A stretch of DNA of 64,000 nt from Fuerstiella sp. (GTDB lineage: Bacteria; Planctomycetota; Planctomycetia; Planctomycetales; Planctomycetaceae): positions 62,001 through 126,000 of the forward strand of contig JAKVAZ010000001.1 of NCBI GenBank assembly GCA_022447225.1, written 5' to 3'. The notes beneath the pieces were generated by a model. The model saw nothing but the letters and a program-made list of their open reading frames with translations, was not told where the DNA came from and did not search any database. Numbering within the stretch: the first letter of the stretch is position 1; every line of letters starts with the position of its first letter. This document shows positions 55,927 to 64,000 of this stretch, piece after piece. The position numbers were made by a program, and so were the translations under genes.

Positions 55927-55968
55927 ACGGTCTTCTAACGCAAATCATCATCAGGATTTGTGACTGGG

Positions 55969-56001
55969 CGCTCGAGCGTTTTGGTTCGAGCGTTCTTTTT
56001 T
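55969..56001 (+). terminator. Rho-independent terminator after the large secreted protein gene
   Basis: Stem cgctcga (55969-55975) / tcgagcg (55986-55992) followed by ttctttttta. Seven pairs with a ten-base loop, then a clear T-run, 43 bases past the stop. Confidence 0.7.
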
Positions 56002-56045
56002 ATCCCCACAAGATCGTCGGCGATCAGTTCAGGGAACAGATCATC

Positions 56046-56687
56046 ATGGCGGCATCACCAGTTGAAGTACCGATTGTACTGCCTGATGCTGATTCACCTG
56101 TCGTGCTGTGGCGGAACGGAGTGTACCGGTCTGCCGCGAACCTGCCCGATTCGGCCATTTTTCCCGGAGCGTTCAATCCCGTCCACGATGGCCATCGTCA
56201 GCTGCGCAATGCGGCGGCCACATTTTTGGGTGATTCAGTATTGTTTGAACTGTCGGTCTGCAATCCTGATAAACCATCACTCACCGCACACAAAGTTCAC
56301 CAGCGGCTGCAACAGTTCACAGACGAGGACGTTCTGATAACCAACGCAGCACTGTTTGCAGATAAGGCAGACCTGTTCCCAGGTCGTTGGTTCGTGGTTG
56401 GATTCGACACAGCAGAACGCATCCTGAATCCACGGTATTACAATCATGACCTCGGGCTGCGTGATCAGTTTCTGCAGAAAATTTATTCAGCAAAGGTGCA
56501 GTTTCTGGTTGCCGGTCGGATGGATCTGACAGGCAAATCACGCATTTTCCGTACCAGCGATCAGTTGCCGGCGGGACATGATTACGGCGAGCTGTTTGTA
56601 CAGTTGCCGCAATCGTGTTTTCGAGTTGATCTTTCATCAACAATGATACGCCAACAGCAAGGGAGCGCTGAGAACACACCATTGTAA
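56046..56687 (+). CDS. Cytidylyltransferase-like nucleotidyltransferase (NadD/NMNAT-related)
   Basis: 213 residues. The catalytic HxGH motif appears as H47-D-G-H50 in 'IFPGAFNPVHDGHRQL'. Near the C-terminus 'CFRVDLSSTMIRQQ' matches the 'ISSTxIR' motif of this family. Members transfer a nucleotidyl group, for example NMN/NaMN adenylyltransferase in NAD synthesis. The N-terminal 35 residues before the motif are longer than usual and unassigned. It ends seven bases before the convergent DinB-like gene. Exact substrate is uncertain. Confidence 0.82.
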   Translation: MAASPVEVPIVLPDADSPVVLWRNGVYRSAANLPDSAIFPGAFNPVHDGHRQLRNAAATFLGDSVLFELSVCNPDKPSLTAHKVHQRLQQFTDEDVLITNAALFADKADLFPGRWFVVGFDTAERILNPRYYNHDLGLRDQFLQKIYSAKVQFLVAGRMDLTGKSRIFRTSDQLPAGHDYGELFVQLPQSCFRVDLSSTMIRQQQGSAENTPL

Positions 56688-56694
56688 AGTGGCA

Positions 56695-57243
56695 CTATCT
56701 TACAGGATCAAGGCCCAGTCCCCGACGAATGAGACCAATCTGCCCGGCATGGATCTGTTCGTGGAGCGGACAGAACATGATGGCTCCCAGTTTAACGGGC
56801 CAGGCAGTCCATGGATGGTCGACTTCTTCCAGCAGAATGTCAGGCTCCAGCTGCCTCAGTTCAGAAAGTGCTGTTTCATGAATCCGCGTCAGCCGTGCAA
56901 TCAGTTCATCAGAAGATGGTTGGTTTGACGGATTGTCGGTCGGTGTTGTTTGACGGCTGTAAGTTTTTCGAAATCTGCCAGGTACCAGATCGAGATCATC
57001 CGGACGACGACCGCGTATTCGAAACATAAGCAACCCATACTGGCTGACCGCCAGATGTCCGATCTGCCAGGCAATGTTGCACGGAAGTCCGTCGGGGATT
57101 TCGAACCAGCGATCTTTTGGCGTTTCTTCCAGCAGCCCCAGCGTATAAGTCCGTGCGGAGAGAATCTGTTCGATCGTTCCGTTCAGTAACGTAGCGGCGG
57201 TCGCCGGGTCCGGAGTGAGGTTCATGCTGTTGTACATCATCAA
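56695..57243 (-). CDS. DinB-like metal-binding protein (DUF664 type)
   Basis: 182 residues. Helical-bundle DinB family with the three metal-binding histidines: His63 in 'IAWQIGHLAVSQYG' and His161 and His165 in 'PLHEQIHAGQIGLIRRGLG'. Members are stress-inducible thiol-related or otherwise uncharacterised proteins. Conserved 'RWFEIPDGLPCNIAWQIGHL' supports the call. Function in this organism is not known. Confidence 0.88.
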   Translation of the reverse strand: MMMYNSMNLTPDPATAATLLNGTIEQILSARTYTLGLLEETPKDRWFEIPDGLPCNIAWQIGHLAVSQYGLLMFRIRGRRPDDLDLVPGRFRKTYSRQTTPTDNPSNQPSSDELIARLTRIHETALSELRQLEPDILLEEVDHPWTAWPVKLGAIMFCPLHEQIHAGQIGLIRRGLGLDPVR

Positions 57244-57599
57244 AGAAAGCGTTGACTGCGGTACTGCAGAACCGTGAAACGACCGAACTTGTTTTTGGGC
57301 ATTTCATTGTTTGCAGGAACCAGAAGTAAAAATCGCCGGATGGCGACCTGCGGGTGTCGTGTCTGCACAGCAAGATCGTCATTCCCGGCACCGGCTGACC
57401 GGTCCGCTGAGAAATGTAATCACGACTCAGGATCGACAACACACCGAATTATAGTCTCGGGTAACCGCTGAAGTTGTTTCCCGGTGAAATTGTCGTGTAA
57501 ACAGAATATTCAGATTTCGAATCAGATGATGACATGACAAACTAATGCAAGCCGCAGAAAAGAATATACCGTCACTCTTATGAATCGAAGACCGGCAAC
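57244..57599. other. Divergent gap, nothing recognised
   Basis: About 356 bases between the DinB-like gene and the rightward coiled-coil protein gene. No hairpins of note. AT-rich bases near 57500-57590 may hold the promoter of the downstream gene. Confidence 0.4.
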
Positions 57600-59087
57600 A
57601 TGAAAGAAATTCGTAAGTGTGTCAGCACCGTCCGTGAACGACAGCAGCGTCAGTGGATCTGGAAATGTGTGTCAGCGGGATTGATGAGCAGTGGCCTGAC
57701 GGCCTGTGGTCTGGGGACTGCCCGGTTCCTGTGGTCCGATGTCAGTCTGTTGTCCGTCGTTGCAGTTCTGATCGCCGGTCCGCTGCTGGGCTGGTTATAT
57801 TCTGTATCGCGTTCCTGTTGTGAACAGGCCGCCGCCGCGGCAATTGACCGGGAATATCAACTTAAAGACCGTACGACAACGGCGCTGGAATTTTCTGCAA
57901 CGTCCGCTCATCAGACAGGCTGGCAGATTCTCCAGGTGGAAGATACAGCAAAACATCTTGTATCAGTCCGGCCGGAAATGGTCGCACCAATTCACGCACC
58001 TCCATCGTGGTTTTGGGGACTTGGTGTCTCCGCAGCAGCTATCGTGATCGCAGTGGCCGGATCACCTTCTGAACAGGCCGTAGCTGAAGTCACGTCGAAC
58101 AATGTGGTGACTGCCCAGGCCGATACATTAGAAGACAGCCTGAAAGAACTCCAGGAGTTTGACACTGAAGACATCGATCCGGAAATGGAGGAATTGCTGC
58201 GGCAACTCACAAAACGGCTGGACGCGTTAAGACAGCCCGGTGTGGAACCTCGGGACGCACTCGCCAGGCTGTCTGAAATGGAGGCTTTGCTTCAGGAAAA
58301 ACAGCAGGAACTGCAACACCCTGATACTGAAGCTCAGCTGGCAGAGATCGGAATAGCGTTGTCACTTTCAGACGAAATGCGGGCGGCGGGAGAAGCAATG
58401 GGTAAAGGGGAATTGAAAAAAGCGGCCGAGGAACTGGCACGGCTGGAAATGCCTGAACTCAATACTCAGACCGAGAAAGCAATCACCGAAAAACTCGACA
58501 ATGTTCGGAAAAATGAAAGCCGTGAAGCCGGTCAAAAACTCAAAGAGGCAACAGCCCGAACGACTGAAGGGCTGAGGCAGAGAAACCGCAGCAAATTCCA
58601 GGAAGGAATGCGGGGCCTGGCAGGGGAGTGCAAAAAGCAGGACCGTCGAAAAAAACTGTCGGACCTGCTCAGGAAACAGTGTCGTTTTCTGAGTGAATCT
58701 AAGGGTGAATGTGAGTCTGAGTACCGGCGAACCGGCACAGGCAGCGGAAAAGGCGGTGATCAGTGGGGGTCGGGCAGGACAGACAATCAGGACGAAGACA
58801 GAACATCGAAACTACAGTCGAATAACAGAATGAATATCACCGGACAGCAATCTGCAGAGGGTGACATTGACACCGAAACCATGACGGCTCCACAGACCGT
58901 TCAGGAAGCCGTTCGTCGATACCGTGATCAGGCGGAAACGTATGAACGGCTGACCGAATCCGTACTGGATTCTGAGCCAATACCACTGGGACACCGACAG
59001 ACAATTCGTCGTTATTTCAGAATGATTCGGCCTCAGGACAGTGAACTTGACGCCGCCAGTAAAGAAACGAAAAAAACGCCGGAATAA
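57600..59087 (+). CDS. Membrane-anchored coiled-coil protein of unknown function
   Basis: 495 residues. Two membrane segments near the N-terminus (about 23-72: 'VSAGLMSSGLTACGLGTARF' region and 'LLSVVAVLIAGPLLGWLYSV') and a third hydrophobic stretch at about 138-156. From about 175 to 365 it is charged coiled coil ('LSEMEALLQEKQQELQHPD', 'LKKAAEELARLEMPEL'). Then comes a Gly/Ser/Arg-rich linker and a C-terminal helical part ending Lys-rich. It is reminiscent of the large helical membrane proteins often encoded with MoxR/VWA genes in planctomycetes, but here it stands alone. No catalytic residues are visible. Confidence 0.7.
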   Translation: MKEIRKCVSTVRERQQRQWIWKCVSAGLMSSGLTACGLGTARFLWSDVSLLSVVAVLIAGPLLGWLYSVSRSCCEQAAAAAIDREYQLKDRTTTALEFSATSAHQTGWQILQVEDTAKHLVSVRPEMVAPIHAPPSWFWGLGVSAAAIVIAVAGSPSEQAVAEVTSNNVVTAQADTLEDSLKELQEFDTEDIDPEMEELLRQLTKRLDALRQPGVEPRDALARLSEMEALLQEKQQELQHPDTEAQLAEIGIALSLSDEMRAAGEAMGKGELKKAAEELARLEMPELNTQTEKAITEKLDNVRKNESREAGQKLKEATARTTEGLRQRNRSKFQEGMRGLAGECKKQDRRKKLSDLLRKQCRFLSESKGECESEYRRTGTGSGKGGDQWGSGRTDNQDEDRTSKLQSNNRMNITGQQSAEGDIDTETMTAPQTVQEAVRRYRDQAETYERLTESVLDSEPIPLGHRQTIRRYFRMIRPQDSELDAASKETKKTPE

Positions 59088-59272
59088 GAGATAACAAAAC
59101 AACTCCAGTGATTGCGTCCGGTGCATACAGCGCCTGCTTCGGAAGCAGCCTGACACAGAGCTGGGGACTTGTTATTTCAATCTGCTGTTCAGTAATTTTC
59201 TGAACGGATTTGTTGCGGGCCATCGCCAACAATGATGCTTGGTTCCATAAAGTAGCGCAGAGCAACAATCCG

Positions 59273-60082
59273 TTACAGATAATGTCGTTCAAGGAAATTA
59301 CCCAAATGAAGCTGGACGTCCGCGGCATGTTGCTCGCTGCTCACGGACTTGGGTGTCAGCTCTTGAAACTCAGCACCATCAATCTGTTCCGCAATCGTCT
59401 GTCCGTAATGGAATAAATGAATCGGATCCTGTCGATTTGCCATCACGAGAGTCGGCACACAGATGCGTGTCAGTTCGCTGAGCTGATCATAGGGAGCATC
59501 CTGCGGAATGTGTCTCAGTCGGACGGCCCTCTCAACCGGCGACTGTCCGTCAAACTGGCCAGCCAGTGATCCTGCACAGTCCGGTGATTCAGCCATCATT
59601 GTGGTGTACACCTGCGACCGGCAGAACTGCTCACGTCCTCGCGCCGGCCCGAGATCACAAATCAGGTCTGCGATGTCGGTGAACAATTTTGCGTTTTCGT
59701 AATTGGGCCCAGCCAGCCAGGCCGGACGTGACGGCACCAGTCCCATAACCCGCCGGGGAAACTGCAAAGCGAAACGGACTGCCAGTGCCGCACCCATCGA
59801 AATTCCTCCGATGACGACACGATCAATTTTCAGGTGGCTCAGCAAAGCTGCCAGATCGTCTGCGAAACCGCTGAAACAAAGTTTATTGACTGGTCCCAGT
59901 GGTTGGGTTTCACCGTGAGCCCGACAATCAAAAGAAATCAGCCGTATACCGGCAGGCGGCGTAAACAACCCGCACGGCTGGCTGACATCACCACTCAGGC
60001 CATGCTGAAAAACAAACGGCAGGCCCTGACCGATATCTCGATAGTGGAAAGTGATACCGTCGTGGTGAAATTGTCTGGACAT
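59273..60082 (-). CDS. Alpha/beta hydrolase
   Basis: 269 residues of the alpha/beta-hydrolase fold. 'FVFQHGLSGDVSQPCG' gives the oxyanion HG motif, and the nucleophile elbow G93-I-S95-M-G97 lies in 'RVVIGGISMGAALAVRF'. 'TLVMANRQDPIHLF' carries the acid, and the catalytic His is probably in 'SSEQHAADVQLHLGNFL'. No signal peptide, so cytoplasmic. Substrate could be an ester, lactone or similar; the sequence does not decide. Confidence 0.87.
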   Translation of the reverse strand: MSRQFHHDGITFHYRDIGQGLPFVFQHGLSGDVSQPCGLFTPPAGIRLISFDCRAHGETQPLGPVNKLCFSGFADDLAALLSHLKIDRVVIGGISMGAALAVRFALQFPRRVMGLVPSRPAWLAGPNYENAKLFTDIADLICDLGPARGREQFCRSQVYTTMMAESPDCAGSLAGQFDGQSPVERAVRLRHIPQDAPYDQLSELTRICVPTLVMANRQDPIHLFHYGQTIAEQIDGAEFQELTPKSVSSEQHAADVQLHLGNFLERHYL

Positions 60083-60222
60083 GTAAGTCAGCCGCGAACA
60101 GTTTGCTGGTCAAAAAAAGAAATGGAAACGTAAATCAGCAGAATAAACTGTCACACGATTCCAGCGTTTCAAATTCAATCAACCGCACGGCCAGTGACAG
60201 ATCCTCGTTTTTTAACAGGCTC

Positions 60223-61071
60223 TCAGTGGTTGATTTCTGTTGTCCGATCCAGTTTTGCATGAAGAAACCGTACACACTCGGGAACCTGCGATTCACTCAG
60301 TCCATGAGTAATGAGTGCGCCGTTGAACTCGTACTTGTCCAACAACTTAAGAAAATAGTCGTAATCCAGAATACCTTTGCCTGCAGGGCTGTACCCGATA
60401 TCTGCGTCGTCACTGAGATCTTTGGCGTGGGCCACTGCGATGTCGCTGCTCAGATGTCTGAATGCATCGTCCATCACTTGATGCATTCGTTCTGACTGGC
60501 CGACCTGGAACAGATTGGCAGGGTCCATGACGATTTTCACAACCGGAGAATTCAGTTGGTCCAGTAATCGGCGAGCTTTGAGCGCGGAATTGACAACGTT
60601 GTTAATTTCCGGCTCAATTCCCACCATCACATCCGATGCTTCCGCAATATTTACGATCTGCCGCATCGACGTCAGCATGTCGTTCCAGGCCGCCGGCGAA
60701 TCATTCTCCGGATGCGCCCGCCACATGTTCTGCGGATCACGTGTGCCGGTACACAGTGTGATTAATCGTGTATTGAGCTGACGACAGACGTGTGCCAGTA
60801 TGTCCAGGCGTTTCAGGTTGGCTTGCAGTAGCTGACGATCTGGATGAATAATGTTGAACGTTCCCGAAACTGCGGCCATGGTTAATCCACGTTCAACATG
60901 AGCCACGCGGACGCGCTCACAAAGTTCTGCGTCGATCTTATTCGGCAACGTCGGCAGACCGGCACAGACGAAATTATACTGAGTGCACTCAAACCCGTAC
61001 TGACATACAGCATCGAGATTTTCTTCCGGTGAGTCGCGAACAAACGTTTTGGCGAAGACGCCCAGCTGCAT
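60223..61071 (-). CDS. Sugar phosphate isomerase/epimerase-like TIM-barrel protein
   Basis: 282 residues of the xylose-isomerase-like TIM-barrel family. Conserved segments: 'LGVFAKTFVRDSPEENLDAV' at the start, 'TRLITLCTGTRDPQNMW', metal-ligand-type 'VMVGIEPEINNVV', 'VKIVMDPANLFQVG', 'IAVAHAKDLSDDADIGYSP', and 'FNGALITHGLSESQVPECV'. Members isomerise or epimerise sugars or inositols. Its stop and the start of the upstream oxidoreductase share one base (TAATG), and both are in an operon with an SSS symporter, which points to catabolism of an imported sugar or polyol. Confidence 0.88.
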   Translation of the reverse strand: MQLGVFAKTFVRDSPEENLDAVCQYGFECTQYNFVCAGLPTLPNKIDAELCERVRVAHVERGLTMAAVSGTFNIIHPDRQLLQANLKRLDILAHVCRQLNTRLITLCTGTRDPQNMWRAHPENDSPAAWNDMLTSMRQIVNIAEASDVMVGIEPEINNVVNSALKARRLLDQLNSPVVKIVMDPANLFQVGQSERMHQVMDDAFRHLSSDIAVAHAKDLSDDADIGYSPAGKGILDYDYFLKLLDKYEFNGALITHGLSESQVPECVRFLHAKLDRTTEINH

Positions 61072-62135
61072 TAAACGACTCCGGTCACATCCGAGAGACA
61101 GACGGCCTCGCCAGTTTCTACAGACCTGGCAATCGCCACCATTGCCCGCATGGCGGCCACTCCATCGTTGACTGTTGCACCGTGCTGTGGTTTTCCGTGA
61201 AGAATCGTATCGGCAAATCCCTCAAGCTGAGTTTTATACGTGTACGCATCAGCACCAAGCGGACGTCGAAAGACACGATCCTTTGCCGAGAAACATTCAA
61301 CCACACTCGATTTGTGATACCACGGCAGGAAGACACGTCCTTTTACGCTGCCATGTTCACCATGAATCATAAATCCTTCCTCGAAGTCACCATGAACAGC
61401 AATAATCAGGTCCAGATGTCCCAGGCTGCCATCCGCAAAATCCACGTCAACATACCAGCACCAGGTACCGTAGCGCTCCAGCAAACGGGCACGCACGGAA
61501 ACAATTTCGCCACCAAGCAGACGCGCTGTGTCAACCAGATGACTGGCATGACCGAGGATGTAATACCGTCGGCGATCTGACTTCGGGTCACCCTCCGGGC
61601 GAACTGCTCTGTGACTTTGATGAACAACCGGCTGAAGGTTATCGGTCATCGTATAACGATCGGTCGAATCGTAATACCACGCCTTGAAGTCAATGCGACC
61701 GCCGATTTCCTCATTCAGAAACTGTTTGGCAAATGCGATTCCCGGATCGAACCGCCGATTATTGCCCACCTGCAGGATCAGTCCGGAATTATCGACTGTG
61801 TGTTTCAGCGCTTCACATTCTTCGACTCCCACGCCCATTGGTTTTTCGACAAACACGTGTTTACCTGAGCTGATCGCCTTGGCCGCCAGCGGCACGTGAA
61901 ACTGATCAGCAACAGCAACGATGATCGCCTCAACCTGATCATCCGCCAGCATCTCGTCGTAGGTTCGATAGGCGACCTGCGGTTCCCACATGGTTGTCAT
62001 CCGTGTTCGCAGGTCATCTGCTAAATCGCTGATCGCGTACAGCTGAATATTGCGAGCCTTCCAACACGCATCAAAGTGCGCAATTTGTGCGACTGGTCCG
62101 CATCCCAGAACACCGATACGCAGTTCTTTTTCCAC
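61071..62135 (-). CDS. Gfo/Idh/MocA family oxidoreductase (cytoplasmic)
   Basis: 354 residues, no signal peptide. Rossmann motif 'LRIGVLGCGPVAQIAHFDA' at the N-terminus and catalytic-loop 'HVFVEKPMGVGVEECEALKH' with Glu-Lys-Pro. C-terminal 'GSLGHLDLIIAVHGDFEEGF' and 'YTYKTQLEGFADTILHGKPQ' fit the sugar-dehydrogenase branch. It lies between a TIM-barrel isomerase (overlapping by one base) and an SSS-type symporter (eight bases away), so it probably oxidises the imported sugar or inositol with NAD. Confidence 0.92.
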   Translation of the reverse strand: MEKELRIGVLGCGPVAQIAHFDACWKARNIQLYAISDLADDLRTRMTTMWEPQVAYRTYDEMLADDQVEAIIVAVADQFHVPLAAKAISSGKHVFVEKPMGVGVEECEALKHTVDNSGLILQVGNNRRFDPGIAFAKQFLNEEIGGRIDFKAWYYDSTDRYTMTDNLQPVVHQSHRAVRPEGDPKSDRRRYYILGHASHLVDTARLLGGEIVSVRARLLERYGTWCWYVDVDFADGSLGHLDLIIAVHGDFEEGFMIHGEHGSVKGRVFLPWYHKSSVVECFSAKDRVFRRPLGADAYTYKTQLEGFADTILHGKPQHGATVNDGVAAMRAMVAIARSVETGEAVCLSDVTGVV

Positions 62136-62143
62136 ACATCACC

Positions 62144-63922
62144 TCAATTTTGCGTTCTGTGTTCCACAAACAATTCGGAAAAATCTGCTGTCTGTGCCGA
62201 ACCATCTGCCAAGTGTGACTGCAGTACAATGGCAGCGTCGGAAAGCTTCGATATGTCTGCAACTGAATTCTGGACTTGCTGGTGGATTTCTTCGGCAGTA
62301 GCAGTTGCGGGCGTTACTTCCTTCTTCCTGAGAACGCTGAAGTCGGCAAACAGCGCATAAATTACGAACACACCAACAATCAGACCAACGCCGACTTTCT
62401 TCGCGTGTACCCAGGGCGTCATGTCGACGGCACCAACGTCTTGCTGCACAAATTCTTTTTTGCATGGTGATATTTCCCCAATGACCAACTGCAGGATTAC
62501 TAACCAGGCAAACACCGCCCCAAGAAAATGAAACTCGTGCATCGACTGGACGATCAAATCGAAAGGCGGCACAAAATAGCCCAGAACGATGATACCGAAT
62601 CCGGCAATCAATGCGATTTTAGCGGCTTTTGGCGGCACCCGCTTTGAGAGCATGCCCACCAGAACCACCGCGAACAGAGGAATGAAATAAATTCCGTTCA
62701 TCTTTTGCAGATATCCCATGATGCTGTCAGTTCCCGCAAGGAACGGGGCAATCGTCATAGCAGCAGCGGCAACAGCCCAGCCAAAAATTTTGCCTGAGCG
62801 CACGATCTGTTGTTCCGTGGGATTTCTGTTGATCATGCCCTGATACAGGCCAAGGCTGAACAACGTACAGGAACTGTTCAGAGCCGAATTGAAGCTCGAC
62901 AGAATGGCACCGATCATGACCGCGGCGAAGAACCCGGTCAGCGGTGCCGGCAGAACTTTGTTAACCAGCGTACCGTAAGCGTGATCAGCCCTGATGCCAT
63001 CATCCGCAAACAGAGCAACAGCGATGATTCCGGGCAGGACCAGGTAAACCGGCCCAAACAGTTTGAGTGCCCCCGTTAGCAGCACGCCTTTTTGGCCTTC
63101 CGCCAGGCTGCTGGCGCCTAAGGTTCGCTGAATGATCTGCTGGTTGGTGGTCCAGTAAAAAAATGTCAGCAAAAGGATCCCGGAAAACAATGTGCTGAAG
63201 GGTACTGAACTGTTGTTGTTACCGATTGAATTGAAGGTTTCCTCAGGGAGTTTCCCGAGCTTTTCGATACCATCGCTGAAACTGTTTTCGCCAAGGAAGA
63301 GCAGTCCGAAATACGCAATCATGACCCCCCCCACTAGCAGGCCAATCCCATTGATCGTATCCGACACAGCCACTGTTCGCAGACCACCAAAAAGTGCGTA
63401 AATCGACCCAATGATGCCTACAGTCCACACGATTGCCCACAGCACAGTCGTCTCGGATTGGATCCCGGTCAGAGTCTGTATATCCAGAATACCGATCATA
63501 CCCGTAGCGCCCGTGTAAAGGATGATGGGCAACAAAATGCAGACATAGGCCACCAGGAAGATCAGGTTGGTGATGACCTGAGTTTGGTGGTCGTATCGGA
63601 TTTCCAAATACTGTGGTACGGTCGCAATGCCACTCTTTAAAAAACGCGGCAGGAAAAACAGGGCCATGGCCACCATCCCGATTACAGACCAGACTTCCCA
63701 CACCATCACACAAAGACCGTCGTTAAATGCGGCACCGTTCAGTCCGACCAGCTGCTCCGTCGACAGATTGGTCAGCAGCAGCGAGCCTGCAATCAGTGGA
63801 AAGGTCAGTGTGCGCCCGGCAAGAAAAAAACCATTTGATGAAGTGTGATCATCATTGCGTGTCACACGGTAAGTGATTACTGCAACCAGGACTGTAAAAA
63901 AGACGAATGAAGCAACAACCAT
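62144..63922 (-). CDS. Sodium:solute symporter (SSS family, sugar-type)
   Basis: 592 residues with about 13-14 membrane helices. SSS features: 'FFLAGRTLTFPLIAGSLLLT' (helix with the sodium-binding region), 'NLSTEQLVGLNGAAFNDG', 'GGLRTVAVSDTINGIGLLVG', 'NQQIIQRTLGASSLAEGQKG' and 'IGAILSSFNSALNSSCTLFS'. It resembles bacterial sodium-driven sugar carriers. The C-terminal 60 residues are hydrophilic and possibly a cytoplasmic tail. The ATG at 63922 is preceded by AGGACA at suitable spacing, and the gene heads the operon with the oxidoreductase and isomerase. The promoter should lie in the last 78 bases of the window. Confidence 0.92.
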   Translation of the reverse strand: MVVASFVFFTVLVAVITYRVTRNDDHTSSNGFFLAGRTLTFPLIAGSLLLTNLSTEQLVGLNGAAFNDGLCVMVWEVWSVIGMVAMALFFLPRFLKSGIATVPQYLEIRYDHQTQVITNLIFLVAYVCILLPIILYTGATGMIGILDIQTLTGIQSETTVLWAIVWTVGIIGSIYALFGGLRTVAVSDTINGIGLLVGGVMIAYFGLLFLGENSFSDGIEKLGKLPEETFNSIGNNNSSVPFSTLFSGILLLTFFYWTTNQQIIQRTLGASSLAEGQKGVLLTGALKLFGPVYLVLPGIIAVALFADDGIRADHAYGTLVNKVLPAPLTGFFAAVMIGAILSSFNSALNSSCTLFSLGLYQGMINRNPTEQQIVRSGKIFGWAVAAAAMTIAPFLAGTDSIMGYLQKMNGIYFIPLFAVVLVGMLSKRVPPKAAKIALIAGFGIIVLGYFVPPFDLIVQSMHEFHFLGAVFAWLVILQLVIGEISPCKKEFVQQDVGAVDMTPWVHAKKVGVGLIVGVFVIYALFADFSVLRKKEVTPATATAEEIHQQVQNSVADISKLSDAAIVLQSHLADGSAQTADFSELFVEHRTQN

Positions 63923-64000
63923 CGTGTCTGTCCTGTTTGCTGTTATGTGGTCTGTAACCGTCAGAGCCCCGATGACACGGACTTTACTGTCCTGTATTGA

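Overview
The window looks like chromosomal DNA of a planctomycete (phylum Planctomycetota). This rests on family content rather than on a marker gene. It carries a DUF1549/DUF1553 cytochrome protein, a DUF1587-1592-1588-1585 type cytochrome protein, DUF1501 and DUF1552 secreted proteins, several Tat-exported Gfo/Idh/MocA oxidoreductases, a LolA-like protein resembling the planctomycete family TIGR03009, and an OmpL-type (BBP2) porin. No rRNA, tRNA, CRISPR array, insertion sequence or phage gene was seen. Base composition looks even, around 55% GC by eye, so this appears to be ordinary core and lineage-specific chromosome.

Layout. 1-1240 (-) is the edge-truncated ATPase of a sugar ABC importer. 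1708-2877 (-) is a porin with a cysteine-rich N-terminus and a strong terminator. 3599-5329 (+) holds a secreted protein of unknown function and an isochorismatase-like hydrolase. 5554-10319 (-) is a DUF1552 plus cytochrome pair with a 4-base overlap, and 10365-12856 (-) is a second coupled pair, an unknown secreted protein and a CehA/McbA-like metallohydrolase. 13260-22689 (+) is a six-gene run: a helical secreted protein, a degenerate sulfatase-like protein, a MoxR AAA+ ATPase, a DUF58 protein, a BatA-type membrane VWA protein and a second membrane VWA protein. 22720-23388 (+) is a futalosine-hydrolase-like nucleosidase.

23637-34937 (-) is a long co-directional block. It contains a DUF1549/1553 cytochrome protein, DUF1501, a low-complexity coiled-coil secreted protein, YraN, an NPCBM-type protein, an HtrA-like protease and a second protease-like protein whose catalytic serine appears replaced by alanine. 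Most junctions overlap or are only a few bases apart. 35417-48000 holds an outer-membrane barrel protein, a GlmU-like nucleotidyltransferase without most of its acetyltransferase part, a lipoprotein, an SGNH hydrolase, an NHL-repeat protein, a three-haem PQQ-type sugar dehydrogenase and two Gfo/Idh/MocA oxidoreductases. 48811-60082 holds a LolA-like/PASTA protein, ParB, a kilobase gene-free stretch with clustered hairpins (possible structured RNA), a lipoprotein, TrpG/PabA, a large secreted protein, a NadD-like nucleotidyltransferase, a DinB-like protein, a two-TM coiled-coil protein and an alpha/beta hydrolase. 60223-63922 (-) is a compact sugar-uptake and catabolism operon: SSS symporter, oxidoreductase, TIM-barrel isomerase.

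Taken together the genes suggest a heterotroph that scavenges sugars and other polymer-derived compounds, with many exported, haem-bearing and Tat-targeted proteins. The points most worth a second look are the MoxR/VWA module with its two unusual upstream genes, the active/inactive protease pair, the structured gene-free stretch at 51.6-51.8 kb, and the LolA-like/PASTA fusion.
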